A DNA stretch of 64,000 bases from Sulfurimonas sp. hsl 1-7. Lineage in GTDB: Bacteria; Campylobacterota; Campylobacteria; Campylobacterales; Sulfurimonadaceae. The stretch's first letter is position 1. Each line of letters opens with the position of its first letter. This document shows positions 47,587 to 57,698 of the stretch, piece after piece. A program made the position numbers and the translations under genes. The notes beneath the pieces were generated by a model that made no database searches, was not told where the DNA came from, and was given only the letters and a program-made list of their open reading frames with translations. The stretch is taken from contig NZ_JAUIRR010000001.1 in the NCBI RefSeq assembly GCF_030577135.1, positions 535,560 to 599,559 of the forward strand, written 5' to 3'.

Positions 47587-49683
47587 CTAGACTAGACTCA
47601 GTCCAATCTTCCCTTTTTCGTTATCGACACTTACTACTTCAATTTTTGGCAGATATTGATTGAGTGAGAGCACTTCAAGCGGATGTTTGATCCTTTTTTC
47701 ACTCATCTTTGAGATATGTATCATCCCGTCGTTTTTAAGTCCTATATCTACAAATGCTCCAAAATCGGCAATGTTTCGCACTACACCTGAGACAAAACTG
47801 CCTACTTTTAACATTTTAATGTCACGCAGCCCCTCTTTAAACGGGATAGCCGGTAACTCTTCCCTTGGATCAAATCCAGGTTTTAACAACTCTTTGATGA
47901 TATCTTTTAGAGTATCTTCCCCAACACCAAGTTCTTTAGATAGCATTGTTACATCTGCAGTTTTAAGATCAATCCCCTCTAATCTTTTGGCAACACCGTA
48001 ACTCTCAGGGTGGATCCCACTGTTGTCAAAAACAGTTTTTCCATCTTTTATGCGGATAAACCCTGCGGCTTGCTCATAAGCTTTTTTCCCTAAGCCTTTT
48101 ACATTTAAAAGCTGTTCTTTAGAGGTAAAGTTGCCATTCTCATCTCTGTAACTAATGATGTTCTGAGCTAATTTTGGAGTTATGCCCGCTATATGTGAGA
48201 GTAAAGAGAGTGAAGCAGAGTTAATGTCAACACCCACGCGGTTAACCAGATCCTCTGTAACATCACCCAGTTTTTTCTCTAGAAGCTTTTGATTTACGTC
48301 GTGTTGATACTGCCCTATTCCCAAAGATTTCGGATCAATCTTTACAAGTGCCGCCATAGGATCACGCAGACGTTGTGCAATGGAGATCGCGCCGCGAATC
48401 GTTACATCAAGATCAGGATACTCCTGCGCTGCGATCTTTGAAGCAGAGTAAACCGAAGCACCAGCTTCTGAAACAACTGTATAGATAAGCTTTACACCCT
48501 CTTGTGCGTTGAGTTTTGCGAAGAACTCCTGAGTCTCTCTTGAAGCTGTACCGTTACCGATAGCTACACCGTCTATAGTGTACTTTTTATGAAGTTCCAG
48601 TACTTTATGTTTTGAGGCTTCATAGTCGTTTTGCGGTTCGGTTGGGTATATAACAGCTGACTCAAGATAGTTTCCGTTTTCATCAATGACTGCTAGTTTA
48701 CACCCTGTACGATATGCAGGATCAACCCCTAAAAGAACTTTTTTACTTACAGGAGGTGTCATAAGAAGCTGACCGAGATTTTTGCCAAACACCCCGATTG
48801 CTGCGAGATCGGCTTTCTCTTTTAGTTCGCTGTGTACCTCTCGCTCAATAGATGGTAATAAAAGTCTTTTGAGTCCATCTGTATAGGCCTTTTCTAAGTA
48901 CTCTTTAGAGCTTGAGGCATATTTTGGAATTTTGTAGTGTCTAATGTTCTCTTCTATTCTTTCTATATCTATACCGATTTTTGCTGAGAGCTCTTTTTCG
49001 TTAACTCCTCTCATTATCGCCAAATATCTGTGTGATGGGATATATGCAATTTTTTCGCTGCTGCCTACAAAGTTTTTATATACACCGTTTTCATCAAGAG
49101 TTTTTGTTTTTTTAACCTCTAAAACTCCGTGACGAAGCATTGTATTTCTTATGTATTCCCTCTCTTTAGGGTTTTCAGCGTAGCGTTCTGCCAAAATATC
49201 TTGCGCACCTTGCAAAGCTTCATCAACATTTTTTACTTTTGCATTTATGAATTTTTTGGCTTCAACTTTTAAGGCTTCTGTTGTGAGTTTAGCTTTTTGA
49301 AGTGTATTTGCCAGAGGTGTGAGTCCGTTTGCGATCGCGGTTGCCGCACGGGAATTTTTCTTCTCTTTGTAAGGGCGGTAGATATCTTCTAGTTCCCGTA
49401 AACTTTGTGCATCTTCTATACTTTTTTGTAACTCATCGCTCAGCACTGCTCTCTCAGATATAAGACGTGAGATCTCAGCTTTTCTCTCCAGAAGATTTTT
49501 AACTCCGTTGTATATTGTTTCAAACTCACGAAGCACTTCATCATCAGCTCCCCCAGTCATCTCTTTACGATAACGTGCGATAAAAGGGATAGTAGAGCCT
49601 TCCTCAAGAAGTTTTAAAATATTTGATACATATTCTTTTTGTAGATTTGTTTTTTTACTAAGTAGATTAATAAGATTTTGCAT
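47587..49683 (-). CDS. Tex-family transcription accessory protein
   Basis: About 698 residues with the Tex order: an N-terminal helical domain (VSNILKLLEEGSTIPFIARYRKEMTGG), a YqgF-like nuclease fold (VLLGVDPAYRTGCKLAVID), helix-hairpin-helix pair (VNRVGVDINSASLSLLSHIAGI; LLNVKGLGKKAYEQAAGF) and a C-terminal S1 domain (VGSFVSGVVRNIADFGAFVDIGLKNDGMIHIS). Tex binds RNA and RNA polymerase and affects transcription or RNA quality. ATG at 49683 is preferred; a TTG seven codons earlier has no better ribosome site. It lies 46 bp beyond the guanidine operon's last gene and may receive read-through from it. Confidence 0.9.
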   Translation of the reverse strand: MQNLINLLSKKTNLQKEYVSNILKLLEEGSTIPFIARYRKEMTGGADDEVLREFETIYNGVKNLLERKAEISRLISERAVLSDELQKSIEDAQSLRELEDIYRPYKEKKNSRAATAIANGLTPLANTLQKAKLTTEALKVEAKKFINAKVKNVDEALQGAQDILAERYAENPKEREYIRNTMLRHGVLEVKKTKTLDENGVYKNFVGSSEKIAYIPSHRYLAIMRGVNEKELSAKIGIDIERIEENIRHYKIPKYASSSKEYLEKAYTDGLKRLLLPSIEREVHSELKEKADLAAIGVFGKNLGQLLMTPPVSKKVLLGVDPAYRTGCKLAVIDENGNYLESAVIYPTEPQNDYEASKHKVLELHKKYTIDGVAIGNGTASRETQEFFAKLNAQEGVKLIYTVVSEAGASVYSASKIAAQEYPDLDVTIRGAISIAQRLRDPMAALVKIDPKSLGIGQYQHDVNQKLLEKKLGDVTEDLVNRVGVDINSASLSLLSHIAGITPKLAQNIISYRDENGNFTSKEQLLNVKGLGKKAYEQAAGFIRIKDGKTVFDNSGIHPESYGVAKRLEGIDLKTADVTMLSKELGVGEDTLKDIIKELLKPGFDPREELPAIPFKEGLRDIKMLKVGSFVSGVVRNIADFGAFVDIGLKNDGMIHISKMSEKRIKHPLEVLSLNQYLPKIEVVSVDNEKGKIGLSLV

Positions 49684-49729
49684 AAAGGGTACTTTTTTTC
49701 GCAATTATACTTAGTTACAATTAAATTTC

Positions 49730-50119
49730 CTACTTAGAGATGTATTTTATCCATCCACCAAATTGTGTTATCTCTTCAGCTTCTAAAATAGCATTATTTT
49801 CACACAAGAAACCGTAAACACTGCTTCCATCTTCCAAAAATACCGTCCCTATACAAAGCGGTGATGCGATCTGGATCATAAATGCCCCGAAGTTCTCCAG
49901 TGGCATCTCCCATACTTCAAGCTCTAAAGATGCATCGCTTGTCTCATCACGAACCATTCCCGGACGTGGCGGTACTTTCTCAGGTACGTTAAAAAGTCTG
50001 TACCCTTTAGCTGTAGTTGTCTTTTTCTCAAGTTTAGCATCTAGTTCAGTTAGTTGATGATTAAGCGGTAGCCCGCTCATATGTGCGCCGCAAACTGCTA
50101 TTTTAATTGTTTTAGACAT
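49730..50119 (-). CDS. Allophanate hydrolase C-terminal domain as a separate protein
   Basis: A 129-residue protein matching the C-terminal domain normally fused to AtzF/allophanate hydrolase (IKIAVCGAHMSGLPLNHQL, GYRLFNVP...PPRPGM, ELEVWEMP...FGAFMIQIASPLCIGTVFLEDGSSVYGFL). In fused enzymes this domain is thought to assist decarboxylation of N-carboxycarbamate. The ATG at 50119 follows GGGAGA and overlaps the amidase gene by 8 bp; the frame further upstream lies inside the amidase gene. It is the last gene of the guanidine unit. I consider it a true split gene because it has its own start and ribosome site. Confidence 0.8.
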   Translation of the reverse strand: MSKTIKIAVCGAHMSGLPLNHQLTELDAKLEKKTTTAKGYRLFNVPEKVPPRPGMVRDETSDASLELEVWEMPLENFGAFMIQIASPLCIGTVFLEDGSSVYGFLCENNAILEAEEITQFGGWIKYISK

Positions 50120-51446
50120 CACTCTCCCTTTGCATATAGTTTTCTCCCATTTGTAACAGTTTTCTGTCTTCAAAAGCTTCTGCGAACATCGTAATACCAA
50201 ACGGCATTCCATTATCTCTAAAACCTGCAGGGACTGCATACGCTGAGAAGTCAAGCAGATTCATAAAGTTAGTGTAGTACCCGAGGTTTGTATTGAGCTG
50301 AATCGGATCGGCATTTACTTCCTCGATCGTATAGATAGTACCCGTCGTCGGAGTAAGTGCAAAATCAACATCATTCATCACCATATCCGCCTGGCGTCTA
50401 AAAGCTTTGAGTTTATATTCGGCATTAAAATAATCCTCTGCCGTTTTCGTTTTTCCCGATTCTATGATCGTCCTAGTTACTTCTATAAAGCTCTCAGGCT
50501 TGTTTTCGATCATATCCTTTACCGCTACGTAGCGCTCTGCCACCCATGGACCGTAGTAAAGCAGATTTGCCGCTTCAAGCATAGGTGAAAAATCACTCTC
50601 AACCGCAGTTCCACCCATCTCTTCAAATTTTTTAACTGCTGCATAAAACAGCTCCTCAGCTTGAGTGTCACCGAAGAACTTTAACTGCTCTGCTTTTGGA
50701 ATAGCAAAACAAAAACTAGATGGGATGCTTTTTTGGATCTCTGGCATTTTACGGCTATAAGGATCGCTCTCGTCAAAAGATGCCGCCACGTCAAAAACCT
50801 TTTGTGCATCTTCGGTAGTGTTAGCAAAGATCGAGATACAGTCAAGGCTTCTACAAGCAGGTACTAAACCTGATGTACTGAGAACTCCTTTAGAAGGTTT
50901 GAGTCCAACAAGATTATTAAAAGCTGCAGGAACGCGACCCGAACCTGCAGTATCTGTTCCGAGTGAAAATGCTGCCATTTCTAAAGCGACACTCACTGCA
51001 CTTCCCGAACTTGAACCGCCCGAGATATACTTAGGGTCTATACTGTTTTGACAAGCCCCGATGGGTGAGCGTGTCCCCACAAGTCCCGTAGCAAACTGAT
51101 CTAGTGCTGTTTTTCCCACAGGGATAGCACCCGCTTCAATAAGCGCTTCCACGACAAAAGCAGACTTCTCAGGTACATAACTATAATCTAAACAACCCGC
51201 CGTTGTTGGCACACCTTCTAAGTCGATGTTGTCTTTGATAGAAAAAGGGATGCCGTAAAGAGGCAAAGATGACGGCTCACATGATTCAAGTCTTTTCAAA
51301 TAAGGTTCAAGCTCATCCTCGCTCAAGATATGCATCCAGATTGGATTGGTGCTGTGCTTTTCTATACGTTCTTTTATTTGTACCATCAAATCTCTAGGCG
51401 TAAGTGTTTTATCTATATATGATTTTTTTAAATTTGTAATATTCAT
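50112..51446 (-). CDS. atzF: Allophanate hydrolase, amidase domain
   Basis: The 444-residue protein is an amidase-signature enzyme. The catalytic triad is seen as Lys in PFSIKDNIDLEG (about residue 75), cis-Ser in ISGGSSSGSAVSVAL (about 145) and the nucleophile Ser in GTDTAGSGRVPAAFNNLVGLKPSKG (about 170). It cuts allophanate to N-carboxycarbamate and ammonia, releasing the last nitrogens of guanidine or urea. The usual C-terminal domain is not fused; it is encoded by the next gene. A short gap (10 bp) separates it from the EamA gene. Its place downstream of a guanidine carboxylase indicates a role in guanidine breakdown. Confidence 0.9.
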   Translation of the reverse strand: MNITNLKKSYIDKTLTPRDLMVQIKERIEKHSTNPIWMHILSEDELEPYLKRLESCEPSSLPLYGIPFSIKDNIDLEGVPTTAGCLDYSYVPEKSAFVVEALIEAGAIPVGKTALDQFATGLVGTRSPIGACQNSIDPKYISGGSSSGSAVSVALEMAAFSLGTDTAGSGRVPAAFNNLVGLKPSKGVLSTSGLVPACRSLDCISIFANTTEDAQKVFDVAASFDESDPYSRKMPEIQKSIPSSFCFAIPKAEQLKFFGDTQAEELFYAAVKKFEEMGGTAVESDFSPMLEAANLLYYGPWVAERYVAVKDMIENKPESFIEVTRTIIESGKTKTAEDYFNAEYKLKAFRRQADMVMNDVDFALTPTTGTIYTIEEVNADPIQLNTNLGYYTNFMNLLDFSAYAVPAGFRDNGMPFGITMFAEAFEDRKLLQMGENYMQRESDV

Positions 51447-51456
51447 CTTTTTTCCT

Positions 51457-52344
51457 TTAATCGATCGTTGTTAACGGTTTATCGTCATCTTTAGTACGAA
51501 ATGCTTCTATAAAGGCCGCTGTCATAATAAGTGCACCGCCCATCCATTCAACAGCCGACATAGTCTCACCTGCAATCAACGTTGCAGAGATAACGGCAGT
51601 TATAAGTTCTAAAATAATTATAATTGACGAGCGCCCCGCTTCCATATGGGTAACTCCCCACTGTGAGCCGATATTTGCCACAAGAAGCCAAAACAGAGCG
51701 TATCCAACAAGCAGCAGCCAAGCATTCTCACTTACTCCGCTTGGTAATTGTTCAACTCCTGCGAGTAAAAAAATTCCCGCCATGGCAAAACAACCAAAAA
51801 ACATACTCCCTATCTTTGAACTGACAGGGACAGCTTGGGCTGCACGGAACATTAAATTGTTTAGTGCAAAGAATAAGCCCGATATTAATGCTATTAGATC
51901 AATCCATGAAGGTGAAGTGTTAAATACTTCAAAACCTCCAAGAATTAAAAAAGCACCACTGATTGCCAAAAATGCACCTAAATAACGCCAACGGTCTATT
52001 TCCTCTTTTAAAAAGAGACGACCCCCTGCAACTCCCCATACAGGAAGTAAATAAAAAAGCACCATAACACGGATCACTTCACCGTTTATAAGCGCATAGG
52101 TAAAGGCAAGATTTGCCCCACCGCCGAAAAAGGCGATAAGCAACATCATCTTTTTATGCTCTCTCCACACTTTAAACTGTTTCACCAACAGCGGAGTCAA
52201 AACAAAAGCCAACATACCGTAAGCTAAAAATATCAGCCCGATCCCGTCAATCCCCATCTCATTGATACTCTTTAGAGGAAGCCAAGTGAGTCCCCAGAGT
52301 ACGGAAGCTCCAAGCAAAACTAAAACAGGTAAATGTGCTTTCAT
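51457..52344 (-). CDS. EamA/DMT-family transporter
   Basis: The 295-residue protein has ten predicted membrane helices in two EamA repeats (VLVLLGASVLWGLTWLPLKSI at the start of the first; WIDLIALISGLFFALNNLMFRAA at the start of the second). DMT transporters usually export metabolites, amino acids or small cations. The guanidinium exporter Gdx is a small 4-helix member of the same superfamily. This is the larger EamA type, so guanidine export cannot be assumed. It overlaps the TIM-barrel gene by 4 bp and lies inside the guanidine unit. Confidence 0.82.
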   Translation of the reverse strand: MKAHLPVLVLLGASVLWGLTWLPLKSINEMGIDGIGLIFLAYGMLAFVLTPLLVKQFKVWREHKKMMLLIAFFGGGANLAFTYALINGEVIRVMVLFYLLPVWGVAGGRLFLKEEIDRWRYLGAFLAISGAFLILGGFEVFNTSPSWIDLIALISGLFFALNNLMFRAAQAVPVSSKIGSMFFGCFAMAGIFLLAGVEQLPSGVSENAWLLLVGYALFWLLVANIGSQWGVTHMEAGRSSIIIILELITAVISATLIAGETMSAVEWMGGALIMTAAFIEAFRTKDDDKPLTTID

Positions 52345-53195
52345 AATGCACCTTCTCTTTTAAAATAATCGTAAAAATGACTTTTCTCTGTTTCTGCCAT
52401 CCAACAGTTTATCTCCCATAGGTCAGCAACAGGGACGTTGGTAAAAGGGAGTGTATGCAGATATCCATCAGGTCCAAACTCAGGTGTCATGGTTGAGTTT
52501 TGCATCCCTTTTTCTTTTTGTACACTCCAGATAAGTTCCCAAATCCTTTGATGAGAAAGTAAAGCTGCCTCATACTCAGGTGCCCTTGGATGAGGTACTT
52601 GCGGTCCCTGATCGTAACCGACACGTGCATGAATATGATACACATTAGAAGCAATTGCTTTTATAGTATCTAATTCCGTATCCATTAAACGCTCACATAC
52701 GACACACCAGTGACTCATATCGAGTGTTAGTTTTATATATGGAAGTTCTTGTACTATACGTCTTGTAGTCCAAGGGGTAAATAAGCAACGGCTTCGATGT
52801 GTTTCAAAACATATCTTTACACCGTAACTTTGTGCAACTTCCATTGCTCTTTGAAAAAACTCTATACTTTCCTCTTCACTCCATGCATCACACCCGCCGA
52901 TACATGTTACAAAACTTGCAGAGAGTTTCAAAGAGTTCTTGATTCCGACTTCAACATCATTTATATGCTCTTGCACTGTATGATGGCGTGCGGGGACATA
53001 ATCTCCTCCTGTTACAATTTCGCCGATAAAATCAAGTTCATACTTATCTAGGCACTCCCTCCAATAAAGCTGCTCTTCCAACTCTTTGGGAGCCTGCCCT
53101 TCAATCCCTTCAAAACCTGCTTCTTTGGCCTGAATACAAGCAATCTCAAAATCGCCTTCAAAGCCCCACAGAGTTTTAAAATTTTTTAGTTGCAT
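52341..53195 (-). CDS. Sugar-phosphate-isomerase-like TIM-barrel protein
   Basis: About 284 residues with the xylose-isomerase/AP-endonuclease-2 barrel pattern. Probable metal ligands are Glu in KICFETHRSR, Asp/His in LTLDMSHWC, His in YHIHARVG and Glu in MTPEFGPDGY. Substrates of the family include inositol derivatives, hydroxypyruvate and ketoses. The ATG at 53195 has AGGAAAGAG upstream; a TTG eight codons earlier would overlap the carboxylase stop. It lies between the guanidine carboxylase and the EamA gene. No role for such a protein in guanidine metabolism is known to me. I would call it an accessory gene of unknown substrate. Confidence 0.75.
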   Translation of the reverse strand: MQLKNFKTLWGFEGDFEIACIQAKEAGFEGIEGQAPKELEEQLYWRECLDKYELDFIGEIVTGGDYVPARHHTVQEHINDVEVGIKNSLKLSASFVTCIGGCDAWSEEESIEFFQRAMEVAQSYGVKICFETHRSRCLFTPWTTRRIVQELPYIKLTLDMSHWCVVCERLMDTELDTIKAIASNVYHIHARVGYDQGPQVPHPRAPEYEAALLSHQRIWELIWSVQKEKGMQNSTMTPEFGPDGYLHTLPFTNVPVADLWEINCWMAETEKSHFYDYFKREGAL

Positions 53196-53205
53196 AATCT
53201 CTTTC

Positions 53206-56200
53206 CTAAAGCGGTTCAATCACAAAAAGCATTTTTCCTGCTTTGATATTTTCACCTTCATGGCAAAGAACCTGTGTAATTTTTCCGTGTTCAGGCGCTT
53301 CAATATCGACTTCCATCTTCATCGATTCTGCAATAGCGAGCACTTCACCCTCCTCTACCACATCACCGAGTTTACACATCACTTTCCACAAACTTCCCTG
53401 AATAGGAGATTCAACCGCTTCAGCATTTTCTGCGATCTCAATATGCTCCATAGTCTGCTTCTCAACATCTGCACTCTCAGTTGTAAAATTAGCCAGACCT
53501 GTACGTTCCCACATCTGACGCTCCTCTTCAAAAGCATCCTGCTGTGTCGTTTTAAATGTTTGGATCGAGTCATCGTTTTCTTCTAAGAACTCTTTGTACT
53601 TTTTAAGGCTGAACGTTGTCTCTTCAATTTTGAGGTTAAAACGTCCTCTTGGGAAATCTTCACGCATCTGATGCAACTCATCTGCACTTACTTCATAGAA
53701 CTTGATCTGATCAAAGAAACGTAACAGCCAAGGTTTACCCCCTGTAAAATCTTGTGTCTGACGGTATCTATTCCACATCTGTACAGTACGCCCTACAAAC
53801 TGATAACCGCCGGGACCTTCCATACCGTACACACACATATACGCTCCACCGATACCAACGGCATTTTCAGGTGTCCATGTACGGGCTGGATTGTATTTTG
53901 TCGTTACAAGACGGTGTCTTGGATCAAGCGGTGTTGCAACAGGTGCACCAAGATAAACATCCCCTAATCCCATAACTAAATAGTTCGCATCAAATACGAT
54001 CTTTTTAACTTCATCTATGCTCTCTAAACCGTTAATACGTCTGATAAACTCAATGTTACTTGGACACCATGGTGCATCCGGACGTACAGTTCTCATATAT
54101 TTATCAATCGCTATACGAGTAGACTCATCATCCCAAGATAACGGAAGATGGACAATACGAGCAGGCACTTCGATATCATCAATAGAAGGAAGTGTCAACT
54201 CGATCTCTTTTAGTCTCTCAATAAGTTCACTGCGATCACACACTCTCGGTTCAAAATGGATCTGTAAAGAGCGGATACCCGGTGTAATATCTGTAACGCC
54301 TTCGATATTTGCCTCTTTTAATGCCTCCATAAGTACATGTACGCGGAAACGTAAACTAATGTCTAGCTCCATCTCCCCATACTCAACTAATAGGTTACTG
54401 TCACCTGATTGACGTACAACGATAGCCGGAAGCTCTTTCTCCCCATCATCACTGTACAGGATTGGTGAACCAATCGGTTTTGGTGTAAGAAAACCTGTTT
54501 CATCATAAGTTTTCAGCTCTGCAATTGCATCATCCTGAGCTTTGATCATCTCAGCAGCAGTCTCATGTTCTACAGGAACAAATTTTACTCTGTCACCCGC
54601 ACGAAGCTGACCCATTTTCCATAACTCTGCATTAATGATAGTTACAGGACATACAAAACCACCTAAACTAGGTCCGTCAGGTCCAAGAATTACAGGCATA
54701 TCTCCCGTAAAATCTACAGCACCTATCGCATAAGCATTGTCATGAATGTTTGATGGGTGAAGTCCTGCTTCACCCCCTGAAGTTCTCGCCCACTCAGGTT
54801 TTGGTCCGATTAAACGGATACCCGTTCTGTTTGAGTTGTAATGGATCTCCCATTCCGTCTCAAAGAAAGTTTTGATGTCGTTGTCTGTAAAAAAGTCAGG
54901 AGCTCCGTGAGGTCCGTAAAGTACACCTATCTCCCAACTGTTTGTAAAGTTTTGATGTGGGATTACAGCCTTCTCTACTGCTTCCCCTTTTGTAAGACTA
55001 CCGATATGAAGAACATCACCAGAAATCAGCGTACGTCCTGCATGACCGCCAAATTGTCCAAGTGTAAACGTTGAGCGGCTTCCAAGATACTCAGGTACGT
55101 CAAAACCACCGCGTACAGCCAAGTATGTTCTAAAACCTTGTACTTCTACTTTTTTCAGTTTTAATGTACTGCCTGCTTTAATGTTTACAGCTTCATTCAT
55201 CTCGATTGCTTCACCATCTAGGTAAGCATCGATCTGCGCACCACATAAGGCAATAACGCTATCTGCATTAAAACGAAGAGTAGGACCTGCAATAGCGATC
55301 TCAAGTCCAGCTGCTGCTTCATCATTTCCGACAATTCTGTTTGCATAACGGAAACTAAAGTTATCAAACGGACCTGAAGGCGGTACACCGATATCCCAAA
55401 AACCTGTACGTCCAGGGAAATCCTGTACAGTTGTCTGCGTACCCGGACGAAGAACATCTATACTAGTTGTGCTAAACTCGAAACTGTTTAGATATTTTGT
55501 TGTCTGTTTTGCATTTTTAAACACTTCCGATTTTACGATTGCCCCTAGATAACGAAGGTTTGTTTCAATCCCGTCTACTTCAGTATTATCGATTGCATTA
55601 GCTATTTTTACAAGTGCTTCCGCGCGGTCTTGTGCTTTGATAATTAGTTTTGCGATCATAGGATCGTAAAACGCAGATACATTTAAACCTGTTTCGATAA
55701 ATGTATCACATCTAATCCCCTCTGCAAACTTTACGTTTGTCAGTACTCCAGAACTCGGCTGGAAGTTTTTAAACGGATCTTCTGCATATACACGTACCTG
55801 AATAGAGTGTCCCTTAGGTGCATGTTTATACTCATATAATGCAGGATTCTCACCATATGCCTGAATAATCATCCACTCTACAAGGTCAACTCCCGTTACC
55901 TCTTCTGTAATACCGTGCTCAACCTGCAGACGTGTATTTACCTCAAGAAAATAAAACTCATCCGTTGTCGTATCGTAAACAAATTCAACCGTTCCCGCAG
56001 AAAGGTAATTAACAGATGATGTTAAATCTACGGCTGCTTTATAAAGTGATTCTCTTGTCTCATCAGATAAGCCTGGTGCAGGAGTCTCTTCGATCACTTT
56101 TTGATTACGACGCTGTACAGAACAGTCCCTGTCACCAAGAGCTGCTACAAAACCTTTTCCGTCTCCAAATACCTGAACTTCGATATGACGAGCTGAAGCT

Positions 56201-56805
56201 ACATATTTTTCTAAGAACATCCCACCGTCAGAGAAATTGTTTTCACTCAGACGTTTCACCGATTCGTATGCACCGCATAACTCCTCTTCATCATAACATA
56301 GCTGCATACCGATACCGCCGCCGCCTGCAGTACTTTTTAACATTACAGGATACACGATACGCTTTGCTTCTTTTTTCGCTTCTTCAAGGTCTGCAAGGAT
56401 AGAAGAACCTGGAAGAAGAGGAACGTTATTTTCTTCAGCAAGTGCACGGGCAGTATGCTTTAGACCGAACTTTTCCATATGCTCTGTACGCGGTCCGATA
56501 AAACTAATTCCTGCTGCTTCACACTCCTGTGCAAACGCTGCATTTTCACTTAAAAATCCATATCCGGGATGAATTGCTTCTGCACCGCTTGACTTAGCAA
56601 TTTCAAGAATTTTATTAGTATCTAAATAGCTCTCGCTTGCAATACCCTGACCGATAAAATACGCCTCGTCAGCTAAACTTACATGGAGTGAATCTGCATC
56701 TGCCGCCGTATAAACAACAACCGACTTGATCCCCATTTTTGAAAGAGTGCGTATAACACGACAAGCTATCTCTCCACGATTTGCAATTAATACTTTTGTA
56801 AACAT
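53206..56805 (-). CDS. Guanidine carboxylase (urea-carboxylase family, biotin-dependent)
   Basis: The 1199-residue enzyme has a biotin carboxylase domain ([33 protein letters not shown]; about 1-450). A two-part carboxyltransferase of the KipA/KipI type follows: [28 protein letters not shown], and [36 protein letters not shown], then [13 protein letters not shown]. The C-terminal biotinyl domain has ESMKME with biotinylated Lys1163. Members of this family were long called urea carboxylases; those with guanidine riboswitches and two DUF1989 neighbours act on guanidine, making carboxyguanidine at the cost of ATP. Both conditions hold here. A guanidine-II riboswitch precedes the gene. Urea as an additional substrate is not excluded. 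Confidence 0.88.
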   Translation of the reverse strand: MFTKVLIANRGEIACRVIRTLSKMGIKSVVVYTAADADSLHVSLADEAYFIGQGIASESYLDTNKILEIAKSSGAEAIHPGYGFLSENAAFAQECEAAGISFIGPRTEHMEKFGLKHTARALAEENNVPLLPGSSILADLEEAKKEAKRIVYPVMLKSTAGGGGIGMQLCYDEEELCGAYESVKRLSENNFSDGGMFLEKYVASARHIEVQVFGDGKGFVAALGDRDCSVQRRNQKVIEETPAPGLSDETRESLYKAAVDLTSSVNYLSAGTVEFVYDTTTDEFYFLEVNTRLQVEHGITEEVTGVDLVEWMIIQAYGENPALYEYKHAPKGHSIQVRVYAEDPFKNFQPSSGVLTNVKFAEGIRCDTFIETGLNVSAFYDPMIAKLIIKAQDRAEALVKIANAIDNTEVDGIETNLRYLGAIVKSEVFKNAKQTTKYLNSFEFSTTSIDVLRPGTQTTVQDFPGRTGFWDIGVPPSGPFDNFSFRYANRIVGNDEAAAGLEIAIAGPTLRFNADSVIALCGAQIDAYLDGEAIEMNEAVNIKAGSTLKLKKVEVQGFRTYLAVRGGFDVPEYLGSRSTFTLGQFGGHAGRTLISGDVLHIGSLTKGEAVEKAVIPHQNFTNSWEIGVLYGPHGAPDFFTDNDIKTFFETEWEIHYNSNRTGIRLIGPKPEWARTSGGEAGLHPSNIHDNAYAIGAVDFTGDMPVILGPDGPSLGGFVCPVTIINAELWKMGQLRAGDRVKFVPVEHETAAEMIKAQDDAIAELKTYDETGFLTPKPIGSPILYSDDGEKELPAIVVRQSGDSNLLVEYGEMELDISLRFRVHVLMEALKEANIEGVTDITPGIRSLQIHFEPRVCDRSELIERLKEIELTLPSIDDIEVPARIVHLPLSWDDESTRIAIDKYMRTVRPDAPWCPSNIEFIRRINGLESIDEVKKIVFDANYLVMGLGDVYLGAPVATPLDPRHRLVTTKYNPARTWTPENAVGIGGAYMCVYGMEGPGGYQFVGRTVQMWNRYRQTQDFTGGKPWLLRFFDQIKFYEVSADELHQMREDFPRGRFNLKIEETTFSLKKYKEFLEENDDSIQTFKTTQQDAFEEERQMWERTGLANFTTESADVEKQTMEHIEIAENAEAVESPIQGSLWKVMCKLGDVVEEGEVLAIAESMKMEVDIEAPEHGKITQVLCHEGENIKAGKMLFVIEPL

Positions 56806-56829
56806 TATATGTCCTTAGAATTATATTTG

Positions 56830-56872
56830 CGGGCCGTCCCGATTATGTACATCTTACAAGCCGTCTTGTAAG
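56830..56872 (-). promoter_or_regulatory. Guanidine-II (mini-ykkC) riboswitch
   Basis: On the minus strand two hairpins with the same tetraloop occur in tandem. P1 is CTTACAAG-ACGG-CTTGTAAG (56872-56853, 8 bp). An 11-nt linker follows, then P2 CGGG-ACGG-CCCG (56841-56830, 4 bp). Two ACGR-loop hairpins joined by a short linker and followed by a ribosome-binding site are the definition of guanidine-II; each loop pair binds guanidine and the loops dock. The site is followed by AAGGA and the carboxylase ATG 24 bp later. CTCCTT just upstream of P1 could hide AAGGA when guanidine is absent, suggesting translational control. Confidence 0.85.
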
Positions 56873-56898
56873 AAGGAGAAAGTTGGTTTTCTCAGACC

Positions 56899-57681
56899 TT
56901 ATGATAAAAACTTTGGAAAACAGTTTTTAGACTCAAAATATTTCATATCATGATTGGGCCAAATCTCTGCACCCGTTCGATATGAAAGATCTTTAAGTTT
57001 TCGGATGCTCTCTATCGCCATCGCCTCATTATCCTGCCAGCAGAGTCCTGGAGCTATCTCATATTCTAGATTCTCACTTAAATCTGCCGCATCGCCTGCA
57101 AGCAAAATAGGTTTTCCTTTTGGCAACTCTATAAGCATCGACATATGCCCTGCCGTATGTCCCGGTGTCTCTATCGCACGGACACCTTCAATAAGGTCAT
57201 ACTCTTTATCGTAAACTCTCCAGTTAATCGGACAGTCCAAATCTTCTGCAAAATATGCTTCATCAGCTAAAGCTCTCGCAGCTTCTAGTTCTTTTTTATG
57301 CACATGCACCTCTGCATGACACATCTCACAAACTCCACCTGCATGGTCAAAATGTAAATGTCCGCAAAATACTACATCTACATCCTCTTTAGCAAGACCA
57401 AGCTCAGAGAGTCTGTTTGGCAGACGCTGTTCTTCAGTCATCTGTGGCGGTCCAAACGGAAACCCTTCATGTTCATAAAACTTTTTGCGTTTTTGCTCGT
57501 CTACGATCTTATTGTAATCGCATCCTATGTCGTAAAGAATACGCCCATTTGATGTCTCTATCAGATATGCCAATATCGGTGCATCAATGATTACACCTTG
57601 ACCGTGTCCGCGAGTAGAGAGTGTTTTCTCGTAACGATGAGTACCTGTGAGTATCGGCCAAAACTTTTTTACTTGTGTCAT
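56899..57681 (-). CDS. Metallo-beta-lactamase-fold hydrolase in the guanidine operon
   Basis: The 260-residue protein has the full metal site: CGHLHFDHAGG (His108, His110, Asp112, His113), the His in ETPGHTAGHMS, Asp in LLAGDAAD and His in WPNHDM. The overall layout resembles AHL-lactonase/AiiA-like and alkylsulfatase-free small MBL hydrolases. It lies between the DUF1989 genes and the guanidine carboxylase, 17 bp from the former, so it is expressed with them. No known step of guanidine breakdown needs an MBL enzyme. A repair or side-product hydrolase is possible; the substrate cannot be inferred. Confidence 0.78.
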   Translation of the reverse strand: MTQVKKFWPILTGTHRYEKTLSTRGHGQGVIIDAPILAYLIETSNGRILYDIGCDYNKIVDEQKRKKFYEHEGFPFGPPQMTEEQRLPNRLSELGLAKEDVDVVFCGHLHFDHAGGVCEMCHAEVHVHKKELEAARALADEAYFAEDLDCPINWRVYDKEYDLIEGVRAIETPGHTAGHMSMLIELPKGKPILLAGDAADLSENLEYEIAPGLCWQDNEAMAIESIRKLKDLSYRTGAEIWPNHDMKYFESKNCFPKFLS

Positions 57682-57698
57682 AGCTTATTCTTTAAAAC

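Noticed and set aside
53206..56805. Urea carboxylase (urea amidolyase pathway)
   Set aside because: The domain order fits, but guanidine riboswitches upstream and two DUF1989 genes beside it mark guanidine as the more likely substrate. Urea activity is not excluded.
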